DNA of 64,000 nt, taken from contig NW_008705574.1 in NCBI RefSeq assembly GCF_000186865.1, forward strand, positions 196,282 through 260,281. Direction: 5' to 3'. Source of the stretch: Aureococcus anophagefferens. Its lineage: Eukaryota > Sar > Pelagophyceae > Pelagomonadales > Pelagomonadaceae. Made by a program: the position numbers and the translations under genes. How positions within the stretch are numbered: position 1 is the first letter of the stretch; each line of letters starts with the position of its first letter. A model generated the notes under the pieces. That model was not told where the DNA came from and did no database searches. It saw only the letters and a list, made by a program, of their open reading frames with translations. This document shows, in pieces, positions 35,433-45,717 of the stretch.

Positions 35433-38400
35433 CTACCGCGCGGGCAGCCACGCGAGGGCCGCGGCGAGCTTCGCGAGGCGCCCCGCGGCGGCGTCGCGGT
35501 CCGCCGGCGGCGCGGACCGGTCGCGCGCGGGGAGCGCGGCGACGGCGGTGACCGCGCCGTCGACGCGGAGCGCCCGCGCGAGCGCCGCGAGGGCCACGAA
35601 GACGCCGTCGCCGTAGATCGCGGCGTCGTCGAGGAGCGTCTCGTCGTCCGGGTCCCGGGCCGCCGCGCAGGGCGTGCCCGCGGCGCCGAACGCGGCGAGC
35701 GCGGCCGCGACGCCGCGCGCGGCGCCGTCGTGCGGCGCGCCGAGGGGCTCGCCGTTCGCGGAGGGCCAGGCGCCGCCGCCGGCGCGGGGCGGCTTCGGCC
35801 GGGCCTCGGCCGCCGCCGCCACGGCGTCGAGGAGCGCCGGGAGGACCGCGCCGCCGCGCGCCGCGCCGAACAGACCCGCGGCTTCCGCGTCGCGGGCGAA
35901 CGCGACGGCGTTGCCGAGCTCGCGGCAGCGCTGGAAGGCGGCCCGCGTCGCGTCGTTTCCGCGGTCGTGGAGGAGCGCGAGCAGCGCGTCGAGGGCGCCG
36001 TCAGCCGCGGCCGCGCCGTAGGCGACGAGCAGCCGCGCGACGAGCGGCCCGCCGCCGCCGGGCGCGAGTAGCTGCCGCGCCGCGGCCCAGTGGCCCCGCC
36101 CGAGGAAGGCGCGCTCGAGCTTCCAGGCGTCGTTGACCGCGTCGCGCGCGGCGGGCGCCAGCAGGGCCGCGGCGCCGTAGCGGAGCGTCGCCTTCGAGGG
36201 CGCGGGCCGCGGCGCGCCCCGCTCGCGGTCGTCGACGGTCTCCAGGGGCGCCCGCGTGAAGCGCGCCGTCGCGAGGGCGTAGCACCACTTGGGGAACACG
36301 TCTTCGGCGAGCGACCGGGCCAGGGCCGCCAGGACGCGGCCGCCCGGCGCGGCGCCGCCGCCGCCGTCGCGCGGCGCCCGGCCGTCGGCGGCCGCGAGCA
36401 CCTCGTCGAAGGCGTCGAGGGGCGCGCCCCAGGCGCGCCGCGCCGCGTGGAGGACCGTCGTCGCGCGCAACGCCTCGGGCGCCGCGCAGCACCCGAGCTG
36501 CTCCAGCGTCTTGATCGCGAACTCGACGTCGTCGGCCAACTTGTCGTCGACGCGGACGGCGACGAGGCGCGCGACGTCGACGCAGCGGCCGAGGCAGCGC
36601 AGCTGCCTCCGCGCGTCGAGCAGCTGGCAGGGCCTCGCCGCCGCCTCGAGCTCCGCGAGACGTTTTCGAGGGAGCCGGCGCGCGTACTCCGAATCGAGCA
36701 GCGCGAGCGCCGCGCGGTCCTTGACCCGCGCGTAGCAGGCGTCGCCGACGAGAAAGACGAGCTGGTCGAACGCTAAATTCATCTCCGCCTCGATCTCGCC
36801 GTAGAGGTGGCGCTTCCCGAGGTCGCGGAGCGCGGTCGCCGCCGCGTCGTCGTAGACGTCCAACGCGTAGGGCAGCGCGGCGAGGAGCCGGTCCGCCGGC
36901 ACGGCGTCGGAGCCCGGCCCGCCCCTGGCCGCGTGCTCCGCGAGGATCCAGGGCAGGGAGAGCTCGATGGGGAACTGGATCTGCTGCGAGAGCTCGAGGT
37001 AGAGCTCCCGGTACCACAGGAACCCAAAATCCGCGCTCGAACGCGCGGTCTTGGCGAGCGCGAGCACGGCGCCGGCCCACTCGAGGACCTCGTGGACCTC
37101 GTCGTACTCGTCGGCCGCCGGCGCCGCGGGCGGCGGCGCCTTCGAGGCCCCGAAGAAGACGGACGGCGCGGCCGACGGCGACGACGTCCACCGCGTGCTC
37201 CGGGCGAAGAAGCTCCGCGTGCTCGCGCTCGACGCCGGGCTCGTCGGCTCCTCCTCCTCCTCCTCGTCGCTCGCGACGAGGAGCTCCTCGGCCTTGGCCA
37301 CGCGCCAGCCCCGGAGCTTCGTCCGCGTCGGCCGCCCCGGGAAGAGCTCGTCCGCTCCTAGATGCCCGCAGACGCTCCGCACGTGGGCCTCGCACTTGGT
37401 CGCGAGCCCGGGCGCCGCGTCGGCGAGCGTCTGGGCGAGCGACTTGGCGAGGCAGATGGCGTCGACGAGGACCGACTTCTCGCGGCCGCTGTAGTTGTGG
37501 AGGAGCGCGGCCGCGAAGGGCACCGTCCGCTTGTCGTGCGCGGACCCGTCCTCGAGGCCGGAGATGGACGGGTGCGTGAGCTTCCAGTAGTACTCGTCGG
37601 CGACGGCGCGGCGCAGGTCGCGCAGGAGCTCGAGGCAGGCCCGGGCCGCGGCGAACGCGGCGCGCGGCGCCTCCGGCCCGTCGTCGTCGTCCGCGCCGGC
37701 GCTTTGGAGGTTCGCGACGGCGAGGCCGACGACGTCGCGCGCGGCGCGCCACGTCGGCTCGAGGGCGGCGTTGCGGCAGACGCCCTCGTCGCGCAGATCG
37801 AGGCGCTGCTTGTGCTTGCCGTAGTTCGGGGTGAGACCCAGAACGGTGTGCGCGGCGACGGACATGTCGCCCGCCAAAGGGCAGACGGGCCGCCGCCGGA
37901 GCGCGGCGAGGAGCGCCGCCTGGTCCACGCGGGCGTCGGCGTAGGCGTCGACGTCGCGGCCGTCCCAGGGCCCGTCGAGGAGGAAGAGGAGGAACGGCAG
38001 CCGCCGCGAGAGCGCCGCGGCGCCCTCGGCGCGCGCGCCGCCGCCGCGCCGCAGCGTCGCCAGCGTCGCGTCGATCGCGGCGGCGACCAGGGCGTCGGCG
38101 CGGGGCGCGGCGAAGGCCAGGTCCTCCCGCAGCCGCCGCGCAAGCCGGCCCTGGTAGGACCGGATCGTCGAGTCCTCGTCGTGGTGCACGACCAAGGCCT
38201 CCGTCAGCTCCTCGAAGTCCGACGCGCTCAGCGGGCCCGCGTTGGCCTCGCCCGTCGCCGGCCAGCCGTCGGGCATGGCCTGCTGGAGCCGCTTGATGTC
38301 CTGGGTCAGCGTCGCGGGGAAGAAGGCCTTCATGTCTTTCAGGAGGTCCAACGTGAAGACGGCGTCCGCGGCCGCCGCGAAGGTCTCGACGTCCAGGGCG

Positions 38401-38816
38401 CCGCAGCCGCCGTCGAGGGCGCGGTCCGCGGCCTCGACGCAGAACTCGACGGCGCGGTCCGCGAAGCGCATCGCGTCGAGGACCGGGGCGAGCGCGTCGC
38501 CGAGCGTCGCGACGATGAGGCCCCGCACGCGCGCCTCCTCCTCGCCCGCGTAGTAGGGGATGGCCTTGCTCACGGACCGGTAGCTGTACAGCACGGCGAC
38601 GTGCTCCTCGTGCTCCGCCAGCAGGTCCTCGCAGCGCCGCGCGAGCGCCACGGGCTCGCGGCGCAGGGCCGCGGCGTCGAGCTTGCCCCCCAGGTCGTCG
38701 ACCTCGAGGCCGCCGTAGCCGACGGCGCCGGACTCGACGAAGGACGCGGCGAGCTCGTCGATGCCGCATCGGATGTGCAGCGACGGCGCGCCGACCTTGC
38801 CCGCGAAGACCACCAT
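35433..38816 (-). CDS. CYFIP: CYFIP/Sra-1 subunit of the WAVE regulatory complex
   Basis: 1127 residues. Landmarks: VLYSYRSVSKAIPYYAGEEE, FPATLTQDIKRLQ, HNYSGREKSVLVDAICLAKS, FLWYRELYLELSQQIQFPIE, YGEIEAEMNLAFDQLVF and GRCVDVARLVAVRV, in the order seen in Sra-1/PIR121. The family binds Rac1 and holds the WAVE complex, which activates Arp2/3. An Asp/Glu/Ser-rich insert lies at about 490-540. ATG 38816 is chosen because the longer frame overlaps the SDHA start; the protein is about 120 residues shorter at the N-terminus than animal CYFIP. Intronless. Confidence 0.85.
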   Translation of the reverse strand: MVVFAGKVGAPSLHIRCGIDELAASFVESGAVGYGGLEVDDLGGKLDAAALRREPVALARRCEDLLAEHEEHVAVLYSYRSVSKAIPYYAGEEEARVRGLIVATLGDALAPVLDAMRFADRAVEFCVEAADRALDGGCGALDVETFAAAADAVFTLDLLKDMKAFFPATLTQDIKRLQQAMPDGWPATGEANAGPLSASDFEELTEALVVHHDEDSTIRSYQGRLARRLREDLAFAAPRADALVAAAIDATLATLRRGGGARAEGAAALSRRLPFLLFLLDGPWDGRDVDAYADARVDQAALLAALRRRPVCPLAGDMSVAAHTVLGLTPNYGKHKQRLDLRDEGVCRNAALEPTWRAARDVVGLAVANLQSAGADDDDGPEAPRAAFAAARACLELLRDLRRAVADEYYWKLTHPSISGLEDGSAHDKRTVPFAAALLHNYSGREKSVLVDAICLAKSLAQTLADAAPGLATKCEAHVRSVCGHLGADELFPGRPTRTKLRGWRVAKAEELLVASDEEEEEEPTSPASSASTRSFFARSTRWTSSPSAAPSVFFGASKAPPPAAPAADEYDEVHEVLEWAGAVLALAKTARSSADFGFLWYRELYLELSQQIQFPIELSLPWILAEHAARGGPGSDAVPADRLLAALPYALDVYDDAAATALRDLGKRHLYGEIEAEMNLAFDQLVFLVGDACYARVKDRAALALLDSEYARRLPRKRLAELEAAARPCQLLDARRQLRCLGRCVDVARLVAVRVDDKLADDVEFAIKTLEQLGCCAAPEALRATTVLHAARRAWGAPLDAFDEVLAAADGRAPRDGGGGAAPGGRVLAALARSLAEDVFPKWCYALATARFTRAPLETVDDRERGAPRPAPSKATLRYGAAALLAPAARDAVNDAWKLERAFLGRGHWAAARQLLAPGGGGPLVARLLVAYGAAAADGALDALLALLHDRGNDATRAAFQRCRELGNAVAFARDAEAAGLFGAARGGAVLPALLDAVAAAAEARPKPPRAGGGAWPSANGEPLGAPHDGAARGVAAALAAFGAAGTPCAAARDPDDETLLDDAAIYGDGVFVALAALARALRVDGAVTAVAALPARDRSAPPADRDAAAGRLAKLAAALAWLPAR

Positions 38817-38955
38817 CCCAGGCTGCCCGTTCCCAGCCTGCGGCCGGGCAGCCTCAAAGCTGAGGTTTGCGCTCGCCGCACGATCGGCGAAAGCTTTAAA
38901 GATGCATCGCCGCAAGAATTGCGCCAGGTGGTTTGGCCTTCCGTGATCGACCAAA

Positions 38956-40845
38956 ATGCAGGCTGCGCGCGCCGTCCAGCGCGTCTCGCGGTCGCGCAAT
39001 GCGCGCGCCCTGTCCACGGTGTCCGGGCTCAAGGGCGACTACACGGTCGTGGACCACAGCTACGACGTCTGCGTCGTCGGCGCCGGCGGCGCGGGCCTGC
39101 GCGCGGCCATGGGCGCCGCCGAGGCGGGCTTCAAGACGGCCTGCGTCACGAAGCTCTTCCCCACGCGGTCCCACACGGTCGCCGCCCAGGGCGGCATCAA
39201 CGCGGCGCTCGGGAACATGAGCGAGGACGACTGGAAGTGGCACATGTACGACACCGTCAAGGGCAGCGACTGGCTCGGCGACCAGGACGCGATCCACTAC
39301 ATGTGCCGCGAGGCGCCCCAGGCCGTGCTCGAGCTCGAGTCCTTCGGCCTCCCGTTCTCGCGCACGGACGACGGCAAGATCTACCAGCGCGCGTTCGGCG
39401 GCCAGTCGCTCGACTACGGCAAGGGCGGCCAGGCGTACCGGTGCTGCGCGGCCGCGGACCGCACGGGCCACGCCATGCTCCACACCTTGTACGGCCGGTC
39501 CCTGGCCTTCGACACGACCTACTTCCTCGAGTACTTCGCCCTGGACCTGATCATGGACGACGAGGGGTCGTGCGTCGGCATCGTCGCCATCAACATGGAG
39601 GACGGCACGCTCCACCGCATCAACGCGTCGAACACGGTGCTCGCCACGGGCGGCTACGGCCGCGCCTACTTCTCCTGCACGTCGGCGCACACGTGCACGG
39701 GCGACGGCAACGCGATGGCGCTGCGGGCGGGCTTGGCCGCGGAGGACCCGGAGTTCGTCCAGTTCCACCCGACGGGCATCTACGGCGCCGGCTGCCTCAT
39801 CACGGAGGGCTGCCGCGGCGAGGGCGGCATCCTCCGGAATTCCGAGGGCGAGCGCTTCATGGAGCGCTACGCGCCGTCCGCGAAGGACCTCGCGAGCCGC
39901 GACGTCGTCTCGCGCGCGATGACGATGGAGATCCGCGAGGGCCGCGGCGTCGGCAAGGACGCGGACCACTGCTACCTCCATCTTGATCATTTACCCGCGG
40001 AGTTGTTGGCCGAGCGGCTCCCGGGCATCTCGGAGACGGCCGCGATCTTCGCGGGCGTCGACGTGACCAAAGAGCCCATCCCCGTGCTCCCGACGGTCCA
40101 CTACAACATGGGCGGCATCCCGACGAACCACCTCGGCGAGGTCATCCGCCAGGTCACGGGCCCCGACGGCTCCGTCATCGACCACGACGAGGTCGTGCCC
40201 GGCCTCTTCGCGGCCGGCGAGGCGGCCTGCGCGTCCGTGCACGGGGCCAACCGCCTCGGCGCCAACAGTCTCCTCGACATCGTCGTCTTCGGCCGCGCCT
40301 GCGCGCTGCGCATCGCCGACATCGCCGAGCCCGGCGCGCCCGTGCCGCCGCTGCCCGCGGACGCCGCGGAGAAGACCATCGCGGACGTCGACGCGATCCG
40401 CTTCTCCAGCGGCCCGCGGCCCACGGCCGACGTGCGCAAGGACATGCAGAAGACCATGCAGGACCACGCCGCCGTCTACCGCACGGCCGAGAGCCTCGCC
40501 GAGGGCTGCGAGAAGATCCAGAAGAACGTCGAGGCCTTCGCGGACATCGGCGTCACGGACCGGAGCCTCATCTGGAACACGGACCTCATCGAGACCATCG
40601 AGCTCCGCAACCTGCTCCCCAACGCGGCGACGACCATGTTCGCCGCCGAGGCGCGCAAGGAGAGCCGCGGCGCGCACGCGCGGGAGGACACGCCCGACCG
40701 CCTCGACGACGAGTGGATGAAGCACACGATGTGCTACTTCGACGAGGCGACGAACAAGACGACGGTGACCTACCGGCCCATCCACTACGAGACCCTCGAC
40801 GCCGACGAGTGCCCCGTCGTGCCCCCCGTCGCCCGCGTCTACTAG
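38956..40845 (+). CDS. SDHA: Succinate dehydrogenase flavoprotein subunit
   Basis: 629 residues. Mitochondrial presequence ([19 protein letters not shown]). FAD-binding Rossmann motif [14 protein letters not shown], the flavin-linking His in [15 protein letters not shown], active-site region [21 protein letters not shown], and [16 protein letters not shown]. Complex II subunit: oxidises succinate and passes electrons to the iron-sulfur subunit. Complete length. 139 bases separate it from the divergent CYFIP start. Confidence 0.95.
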   Translation: MQAARAVQRVSRSRNARALSTVSGLKGDYTVVDHSYDVCVVGAGGAGLRAAMGAAEAGFKTACVTKLFPTRSHTVAAQGGINAALGNMSEDDWKWHMYDTVKGSDWLGDQDAIHYMCREAPQAVLELESFGLPFSRTDDGKIYQRAFGGQSLDYGKGGQAYRCCAAADRTGHAMLHTLYGRSLAFDTTYFLEYFALDLIMDDEGSCVGIVAINMEDGTLHRINASNTVLATGGYGRAYFSCTSAHTCTGDGNAMALRAGLAAEDPEFVQFHPTGIYGAGCLITEGCRGEGGILRNSEGERFMERYAPSAKDLASRDVVSRAMTMEIREGRGVGKDADHCYLHLDHLPAELLAERLPGISETAAIFAGVDVTKEPIPVLPTVHYNMGGIPTNHLGEVIRQVTGPDGSVIDHDEVVPGLFAAGEAACASVHGANRLGANSLLDIVVFGRACALRIADIAEPGAPVPPLPADAAEKTIADVDAIRFSSGPRPTADVRKDMQKTMQDHAAVYRTAESLAEGCEKIQKNVEAFADIGVTDRSLIWNTDLIETIELRNLLPNAATTMFAAEARKESRGAHAREDTPDRLDDEWMKHTMCYFDEATNKTTVTYRPIHYETLDADECPVVPPVARVY

Positions 40846-40927
40846 GGCGACGCGGCTCCTGAAAGTACATAACACACCTGCTGAATCACTACGGCGCTGC
40901 CGGTGGTTAGCGCCGGGGGGGATGGCC

Positions 40928-42655
40928 CTACTTCTTCTTCGCCTTCGCGTAGACGTGGAAGTCCTCGAGGATCTTCTTGTAGTCGGGCGTCACGCAGAAG
41001 CGCTGGAGGTTGCCCCGCAGGTTGTTCGAGATGCACTTCTGGAGGCCGTCCCAGAGGTCGCGGGGCGGGCCCCCCGGCGGGGGCTCGTCGAAGTGCTTCT
41101 TGAGGCCCTTGGTGGCCTTCGCGGACATGTTGATGAGCTCCTCGGTGTCGGTGACGATGAAGCGCTTGTAGATGGCGTCGGCGAGGACGTTCAGCGCGTC
41201 GGCCCCCGGCGCCGTGTCGAAGGCGGCCTTGTACTGCTCGGCGAGGTCCCAGCAGTGGTAGTTCTCCGAGGAGAACTCGTCGTCGAGCGTCTTCGTGAGC
41301 AGCGGCCGCGTCCGCGGGTGCGCGAGCAGCGCGCCGACGCCGGCCTTGGTGCCCAGCGCCTTGATCTCGAACTCGGCGGCCATCTCGGGCGACTCGAGGC
41401 AGAGCTGCTTGAAGTTCTCGCCGGGGATGCAGACGAGCGTCGCGTCCGCGGACGCCGCGATCGTCGCCGCGCACGGGTCCGACCGCAGGAGGCTCATCTC
41501 CCCGAAGTAGTCGCCCTTGGTGTTCAGCTCGACGTGGATGCCCGTCTCCGAGTCGATCTTCACGGCCCCGTTGACGAGCACGTAGAAGAAGTCGCCCGCC
41601 TGGCCCTCCTTGACGATGACGTCGCCTGGGCCGTACGTGTGGATCTCGAAGACGGAGGTGAAGAGCGCGATGGCCGCGGGCCGCATGGCGTCGAACAAAG
41701 TCAGGTTCATGGCGAGGAGCTGGGCCGTGATCCGCTCCTTGATGTACTCGTCGATCTGCCTCGTCACCGAAGGCATCGTCTCGATGACCTCGCGCATCTT
41801 GTCCGCGTCGAAGTAGATGAAGAGGCACTCGCTCTCCGTCGTCACGGACGCCGTGGACCCCAGGGGCAGGAAGCCGTGGTCCTTGTCGTCCTTGTTCAGC
41901 AGGCTCGACTCGCCGAAGAAGTCGCCCGATTGCAAATGGCCGACGGTGATCTCGTCGCCGCGCGAGTCGTGGCAGTGGACCCGCAGCGCGCCCGACAGCA
42001 CGACGTGCAGCTTGCTGAGCTTGGCGTCCTGGGCGACGACGAGCTTGTCCTCGAACTCGGACTTGAAGTGCGCGACGTTCGCGAACTTGTTCATGCACTC
42101 GTCGTCCAAACCGGACAGGACTTTCACTTTCCGCAGCCAGTCGACGACGGACGCGCGCGTGAGCGCTTCGAGATTATCGCAGAACAGCTTCGCCGCCTTG
42201 TCGCCCGTGTTCGTCAGCAGGTTCTTCAGGTAGACCTCCTGCGAGAGCACGAGGAGCGCGGCCTTGCCCACCGCGCAGACGTCCGTCGGGTACTCGCCCG
42301 TGGACGCGTCGCGCTCGGCCTCGACGTTGCGCACGAGCTCCATCATGCCCATCATCTCGCCCTGGGCGACCATCTTGATCAGCGGCCGGTCCTTCTTGTG
42401 CTTCTCGCCGTGGCACGAGACCATGCGGAGCTCGCCCTTCTCGACGATCAGCATGTCGCGCCGGCCTACCTTCGACTCGAAGATGGACTTGCCGTCGGGG
42501 ACGACGACGCGCACGAAGGACGCGGCGACCTGCTCCTTGGCCTTGATCGCCTCCTCCTCGGGGAGGCCGTCGTAGCACGCGAAGATGGGCGTGTGGTCGC
42601 ACGCGTCCAACGCGCCGCCGCCGCCCTCGGCGGCCTTGCCCTGGCCGCCGCCCAT
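40928..42655 (-). CDS. Triple cyclic-nucleotide-binding-domain protein with C-terminal RGS domain
   Basis: 575 residues. The N-terminus MGGGQGK is a likely myristoylation signal. Three cNMP-binding folds lie at about 20-165, 175-310 and 315-425; the second and third have FGESSLLNKDD and FGEMSLLRSDPCAATIAA. The invariant Arg that holds the cyclic phosphate (PRAAT) is Cys here, and the other two domains also lack it. Residues about 445-565 form an RGS domain (FSSENYHCWDLAEQYK, ADAIYKRFIV, LQKCISNNLRGNLQRF, YKKIL), which accelerates GTP hydrolysis by G-alpha. The combination is unusual. Confidence 0.8.
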   Translation of the reverse strand: MGGGQGKAAEGGGGALDACDHTPIFACYDGLPEEEAIKAKEQVAASFVRVVVPDGKSIFESKVGRRDMLIVEKGELRMVSCHGEKHKKDRPLIKMVAQGEMMGMMELVRNVEAERDASTGEYPTDVCAVGKAALLVLSQEVYLKNLLTNTGDKAAKLFCDNLEALTRASVVDWLRKVKVLSGLDDECMNKFANVAHFKSEFEDKLVVAQDAKLSKLHVVLSGALRVHCHDSRGDEITVGHLQSGDFFGESSLLNKDDKDHGFLPLGSTASVTTESECLFIYFDADKMREVIETMPSVTRQIDEYIKERITAQLLAMNLTLFDAMRPAAIALFTSVFEIHTYGPGDVIVKEGQAGDFFYVLVNGAVKIDSETGIHVELNTKGDYFGEMSLLRSDPCAATIAASADATLVCIPGENFKQLCLESPEMAAEFEIKALGTKAGVGALLAHPRTRPLLTKTLDDEFSSENYHCWDLAEQYKAAFDTAPGADALNVLADAIYKRFIVTDTEELINMSAKATKGLKKHFDEPPPGGPPRDLWDGLQKCISNNLRGNLQRFCVTPDYKKILEDFHVYAKAKKK

Positions 42656-43193
42656 GGCTCACGGGCGCGCCGGGCCGCGGAGCGGTTCGGTCGCGGACCG
42701 CCGCGGCGACGCGGCGCGCGCGGGCGCCGGCGCCAGAAAACCCGGGACCCGCGCCGCGCGGCGGACCGGACCGCGCCGGCTGGCCGCCGCGGGCGCCGCG
42801 ACCGCGACCGGCGTCGGCGCCGCGCCCCCGCGGACCGCGGGATCGACGAGGCGGCGGACCGGGCCTAGAGCGGCGGCGGCGACGCGGCGCACCGCGATGG
42901 AACGCAGCCCATCCTAGCTGTGGCTGCTCGTTATCCCAGCCGTGGGTGCAAGTACTGGAGATTCGTACTTCATCAACTAGAAAGGCACGACCATTTACAT
43001 TCAAACGTTGAATATTCTTCAGGCTGCATGCCGCGAAAGTATCTTGACGTAGAGCCTGCACCATCGGCCCCGCCGGGAGTACGGGGGTCGAGCATTGCCG
43101 AGGTCTACGTCGCTCGGGTCCTGCGCCCCCCTCCTCCACCCCCACGCCCGCGGTCTGGACAGAGCTTAGGCACGGGGCACGCGACCCCGCCGC
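42656..43193. other. Intergenic region
   Basis: 538 bases between the CNBD-RGS start and the ARMC2-like stop. The part at 42930-43045 is notably A/T-richer, with TTCAAACGTTGAATATTCTTC, likely regulatory. No supported gene. Confidence 0.4.
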
Positions 43194-45431
43194 TCAGGCC
43201 TCGTCGAGGATGAGCTGGAGCGCGCGCGCCGCGGCGAGGAAGTCCGTGCAGCCCGCGTCCGGCTCCGCGCCCGGCGTCTCCGCGGCGATGGTCGCCGCGT
43301 CCTCGGCGGCGTCGACGAGCTCCGCGAGCGTGTCGCGGAGGCGGCCATGGACCCGCGCGCCCAGCAGCGCCGCCGCGCCGCCGACCTCCGCCTCCAGCAG
43401 CAGGTTGTGGAGGGCCTTGCAGGCGACGGCGGCTAGAGCCAGGTCCTGGAGCCCCGCGCGGCGCACGATCTCCACGAGCTCGCGCGTCCCGCCGAGGTCG
43501 TCCCGGAGGAGGATGCCCTTCGTCGCGGGATCCGCCGCGACGTTCACGAGCGCGCCCGCGGCGGCGAACGCGACGTCGCGCGACGTGTGCACGAGGAGCA
43601 GCACGAGCGCCTCGTCGGCGCCGACGTCGCGCATGATTCTTCGCGCCGCGGCGTCCCGCGAGAAGTTGCCGAACGCGCGCGCGGTCTCCGACACGGCCTC
43701 GCTGTTGTCGTGGAGCAGCGCGTCGAGGAGGCCGCCGCACGTGGCGCCGTGGTCCGCGAAGAGGGACTCGTCCTCCTTGAAGCCGTAGGCCCGCGGCGGC
43801 CGGTGCGTGACGTAGTAGGACAGGTTCGTGATCGCGGAGACGATGTTGAGCACGAGCTCCTCGCGCGACCGGTCGAGCGCGACGCGGAGCAGCCGCGTCA
43901 GCGACCGCACGCCCGGCGCGTTCGCGACGAGGACGCCGACGTCCGGGTTGATGCTCATGTTCGCCACGAGCCGGATGAGCTTGATGAGCACCTGCTCCGC
44001 GTCGTCGCCGCCGCCGCCGGCGAGGAACGCGGCGCCCGACTTCTCGAGCATCGCCACGAGGGGCAGCGCGCCGCCGTGGTCGATGCCCAGCACGACCCGG
44101 TTCGCGTCGTTCGACGCCGTCAGGTTGCCCAAAGCGAAGGCCAGCCGGAGCACGACGGCCGGCATCGGCGCGAGCGCGTCCGACGGCTCCGCGGTTCCCC
44201 CCAGCGCCAGGGCGCCCTCGTGGGCGGCCTCGAGGGTCGCGAGCACGTCGCCGAGCCGCTTCGGGTCGCCGTGGAGCGCCGTGCGCGTCGGCTCGTGGAG
44301 GCTGAGCTTCGCGAGCGCGCGCGCGACGTTCAGCGTCAGCTCCCAGTACCGCGTCCCAAAGGGCCGGAGGCACGCCGCGAGCGCCGTCGCCGCGCGCGCG
44401 GCGCCGAGCTGGCGCAGCTGGCTCTTCTCCGCGCACATGTTCCGCAGCGCGCCGGAGACCTGGACGAGGAGCTGCGCGACCTGCTTCTTCCGCGTGTCGA
44501 AGCGCCGCTTTTCGGACGCGTCGTCCACGGTGCGCTTCTCCTCGTGGCGGTGGTGCGCGACGGCGGCCCGCAGCAGGTCGCAGAGCGTGCAGATGATGCC
44601 GAGCTGGCCCAGGGGCCGCAGGTGGCCGTCGTGGTTCGTCAGGTTCTTGATCGTCCCCGCGGCGTAGATCAGCGGCTCGAGGGCCGCGGGCGCGGCGCGC
44701 TGCCGCGCGCGGTCCTCCTTCCTCGCCGCCGGCGCGAGCTTCTGGGCCGCCCGGGCCAGCGCGGCGAGGAGCACGGCGACGAGCTTCACGTCGAAGAAGA
44801 GGGGGTCGTTCGCGGGCGTCCTCGAGGCCTGGAACGCCGCTCGGAACGTCGCGGCCTCGCGCGGCCCGTCGCCCGCCAGGACCGTGCCGTCGAGGAGGCG
44901 CAGCGTCTCCCGCGCGATGATCAGGCGGCTCCGCAGGTCGTCGTGGTCGAGGCCGCGCACGAGCGCCTCGACGACGGCCGTCCGCGCCGCCGACGGCGCG
45001 TCGTTGAACGTCTGGCTCTCGAACCAGGAATCGAGGACGCTCAGCCGGTCGCTGACGTCGTCGGGCTCCGCCGCGCTCAGCCGGTCCAGCGCCGCCGCCG
45101 CCCGCCGCAGGCGCTCGGCCCGGGGGTCCGCGTCGTCGTCGTCGTCGCCGCCGTCGTCCTCGGGCCCCGGCGGCGCGCGCGCGGGCGGCGGCGCCTCCCG
45201 CCGCTCGCTTTGGCGTTGCTCGCGCTTCGTCGCCTGCTGCGTGACGACGCTCCGCCGGAGCGACGACCCCAGCGAGTCGCCCCGCGCGCCCGACGGGTCC
45301 TCGAAAAATAAGGCGCGGTTTCGCGTCATCGCGGCCGGCGTGAAGGGCCGGCTCGGGTCCTTGAGCGACGCGCGCGCCTCGCTGATGGCCGACGCGATGG
45401 TCCCGCGCACGGGCTTCCGCATGTCCATCAT
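43194..45431 (-). CDS. Armadillo-repeat protein, ARMC2-like
   Basis: 745 residues. An N-terminal segment (RKPVRGTIASAISEARASL, RNRALFFEDP), an Asp-rich linker, and armadillo repeats from about 170 to the end (AGTIKNLTNHDGHLRPLGQL, VSGALRNMCAEKSQL, VANMSINPDVGVLV, AITNLSYYV, AFGNFSRDAAARRI, AALVNVAADPATKGIL). Overall order resembles ARMC2, which in animals and Chlamydomonas is needed for radial-spoke transport and flagellum function. ATG 45431 is the first ATG; a longer frame has only GTG. Confidence 0.65.
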   Translation of the reverse strand: MMDMRKPVRGTIASAISEARASLKDPSRPFTPAAMTRNRALFFEDPSGARGDSLGSSLRRSVVTQQATKREQRQSERREAPPPARAPPGPEDDGGDDDDDADPRAERLRRAAAALDRLSAAEPDDVSDRLSVLDSWFESQTFNDAPSAARTAVVEALVRGLDHDDLRSRLIIARETLRLLDGTVLAGDGPREAATFRAAFQASRTPANDPLFFDVKLVAVLLAALARAAQKLAPAARKEDRARQRAAPAALEPLIYAAGTIKNLTNHDGHLRPLGQLGIICTLCDLLRAAVAHHRHEEKRTVDDASEKRRFDTRKKQVAQLLVQVSGALRNMCAEKSQLRQLGAARAATALAACLRPFGTRYWELTLNVARALAKLSLHEPTRTALHGDPKRLGDVLATLEAAHEGALALGGTAEPSDALAPMPAVVLRLAFALGNLTASNDANRVVLGIDHGGALPLVAMLEKSGAAFLAGGGGDDAEQVLIKLIRLVANMSINPDVGVLVANAPGVRSLTRLLRVALDRSREELVLNIVSAITNLSYYVTHRPPRAYGFKEDESLFADHGATCGGLLDALLHDNSEAVSETARAFGNFSRDAAARRIMRDVGADEALVLLLVHTSRDVAFAAAGALVNVAADPATKGILLRDDLGGTRELVEIVRRAGLQDLALAAVACKALHNLLLEAEVGGAAALLGARVHGRLRDTLAELVDAAEDAATIAAETPGAEPDAGCTDFLAAARALQLILDEA

Positions 45432-45717
45432 GCTCCGCTGCCGCCCGCCCCCGGGCGCCGTTGACGACACAATCGTGCACCGAGGGCCGCCGCGGGCGCG
45501 ATGAGGCCGCCCCCACGCGCGCGCGACGCTGCCTTTCTCGGGCCGGCGGTGGCCGCCGCGGCCGGCAGGGGACGGCGGCGGCCGCGGGAGCCTCGGCGAC
45601 CGGCGGCGACGACCGTGCTGTGGACAACGGTAGACGTCGAGCTGCCCGCCGAGGTTAAGGTTGGATTACGTGCACTTCACTCGCTTCAACTTTGGCCGCC
45701 CCTTTCTCGATCTTATT

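Noticed and set aside
35433..39986. Long plus-strand frame 37362-39986 across CYFIP and SDHA
   Set aside because: Antisense shadow of CYFIP joined to an off-frame reading of SDHA; no independent support.
42659..43145. Extra gene upstream of the CNBD-RGS start
   Set aside because: Frames on both strands are Arg/Pro-rich and end without recognisable features; more likely promoter.
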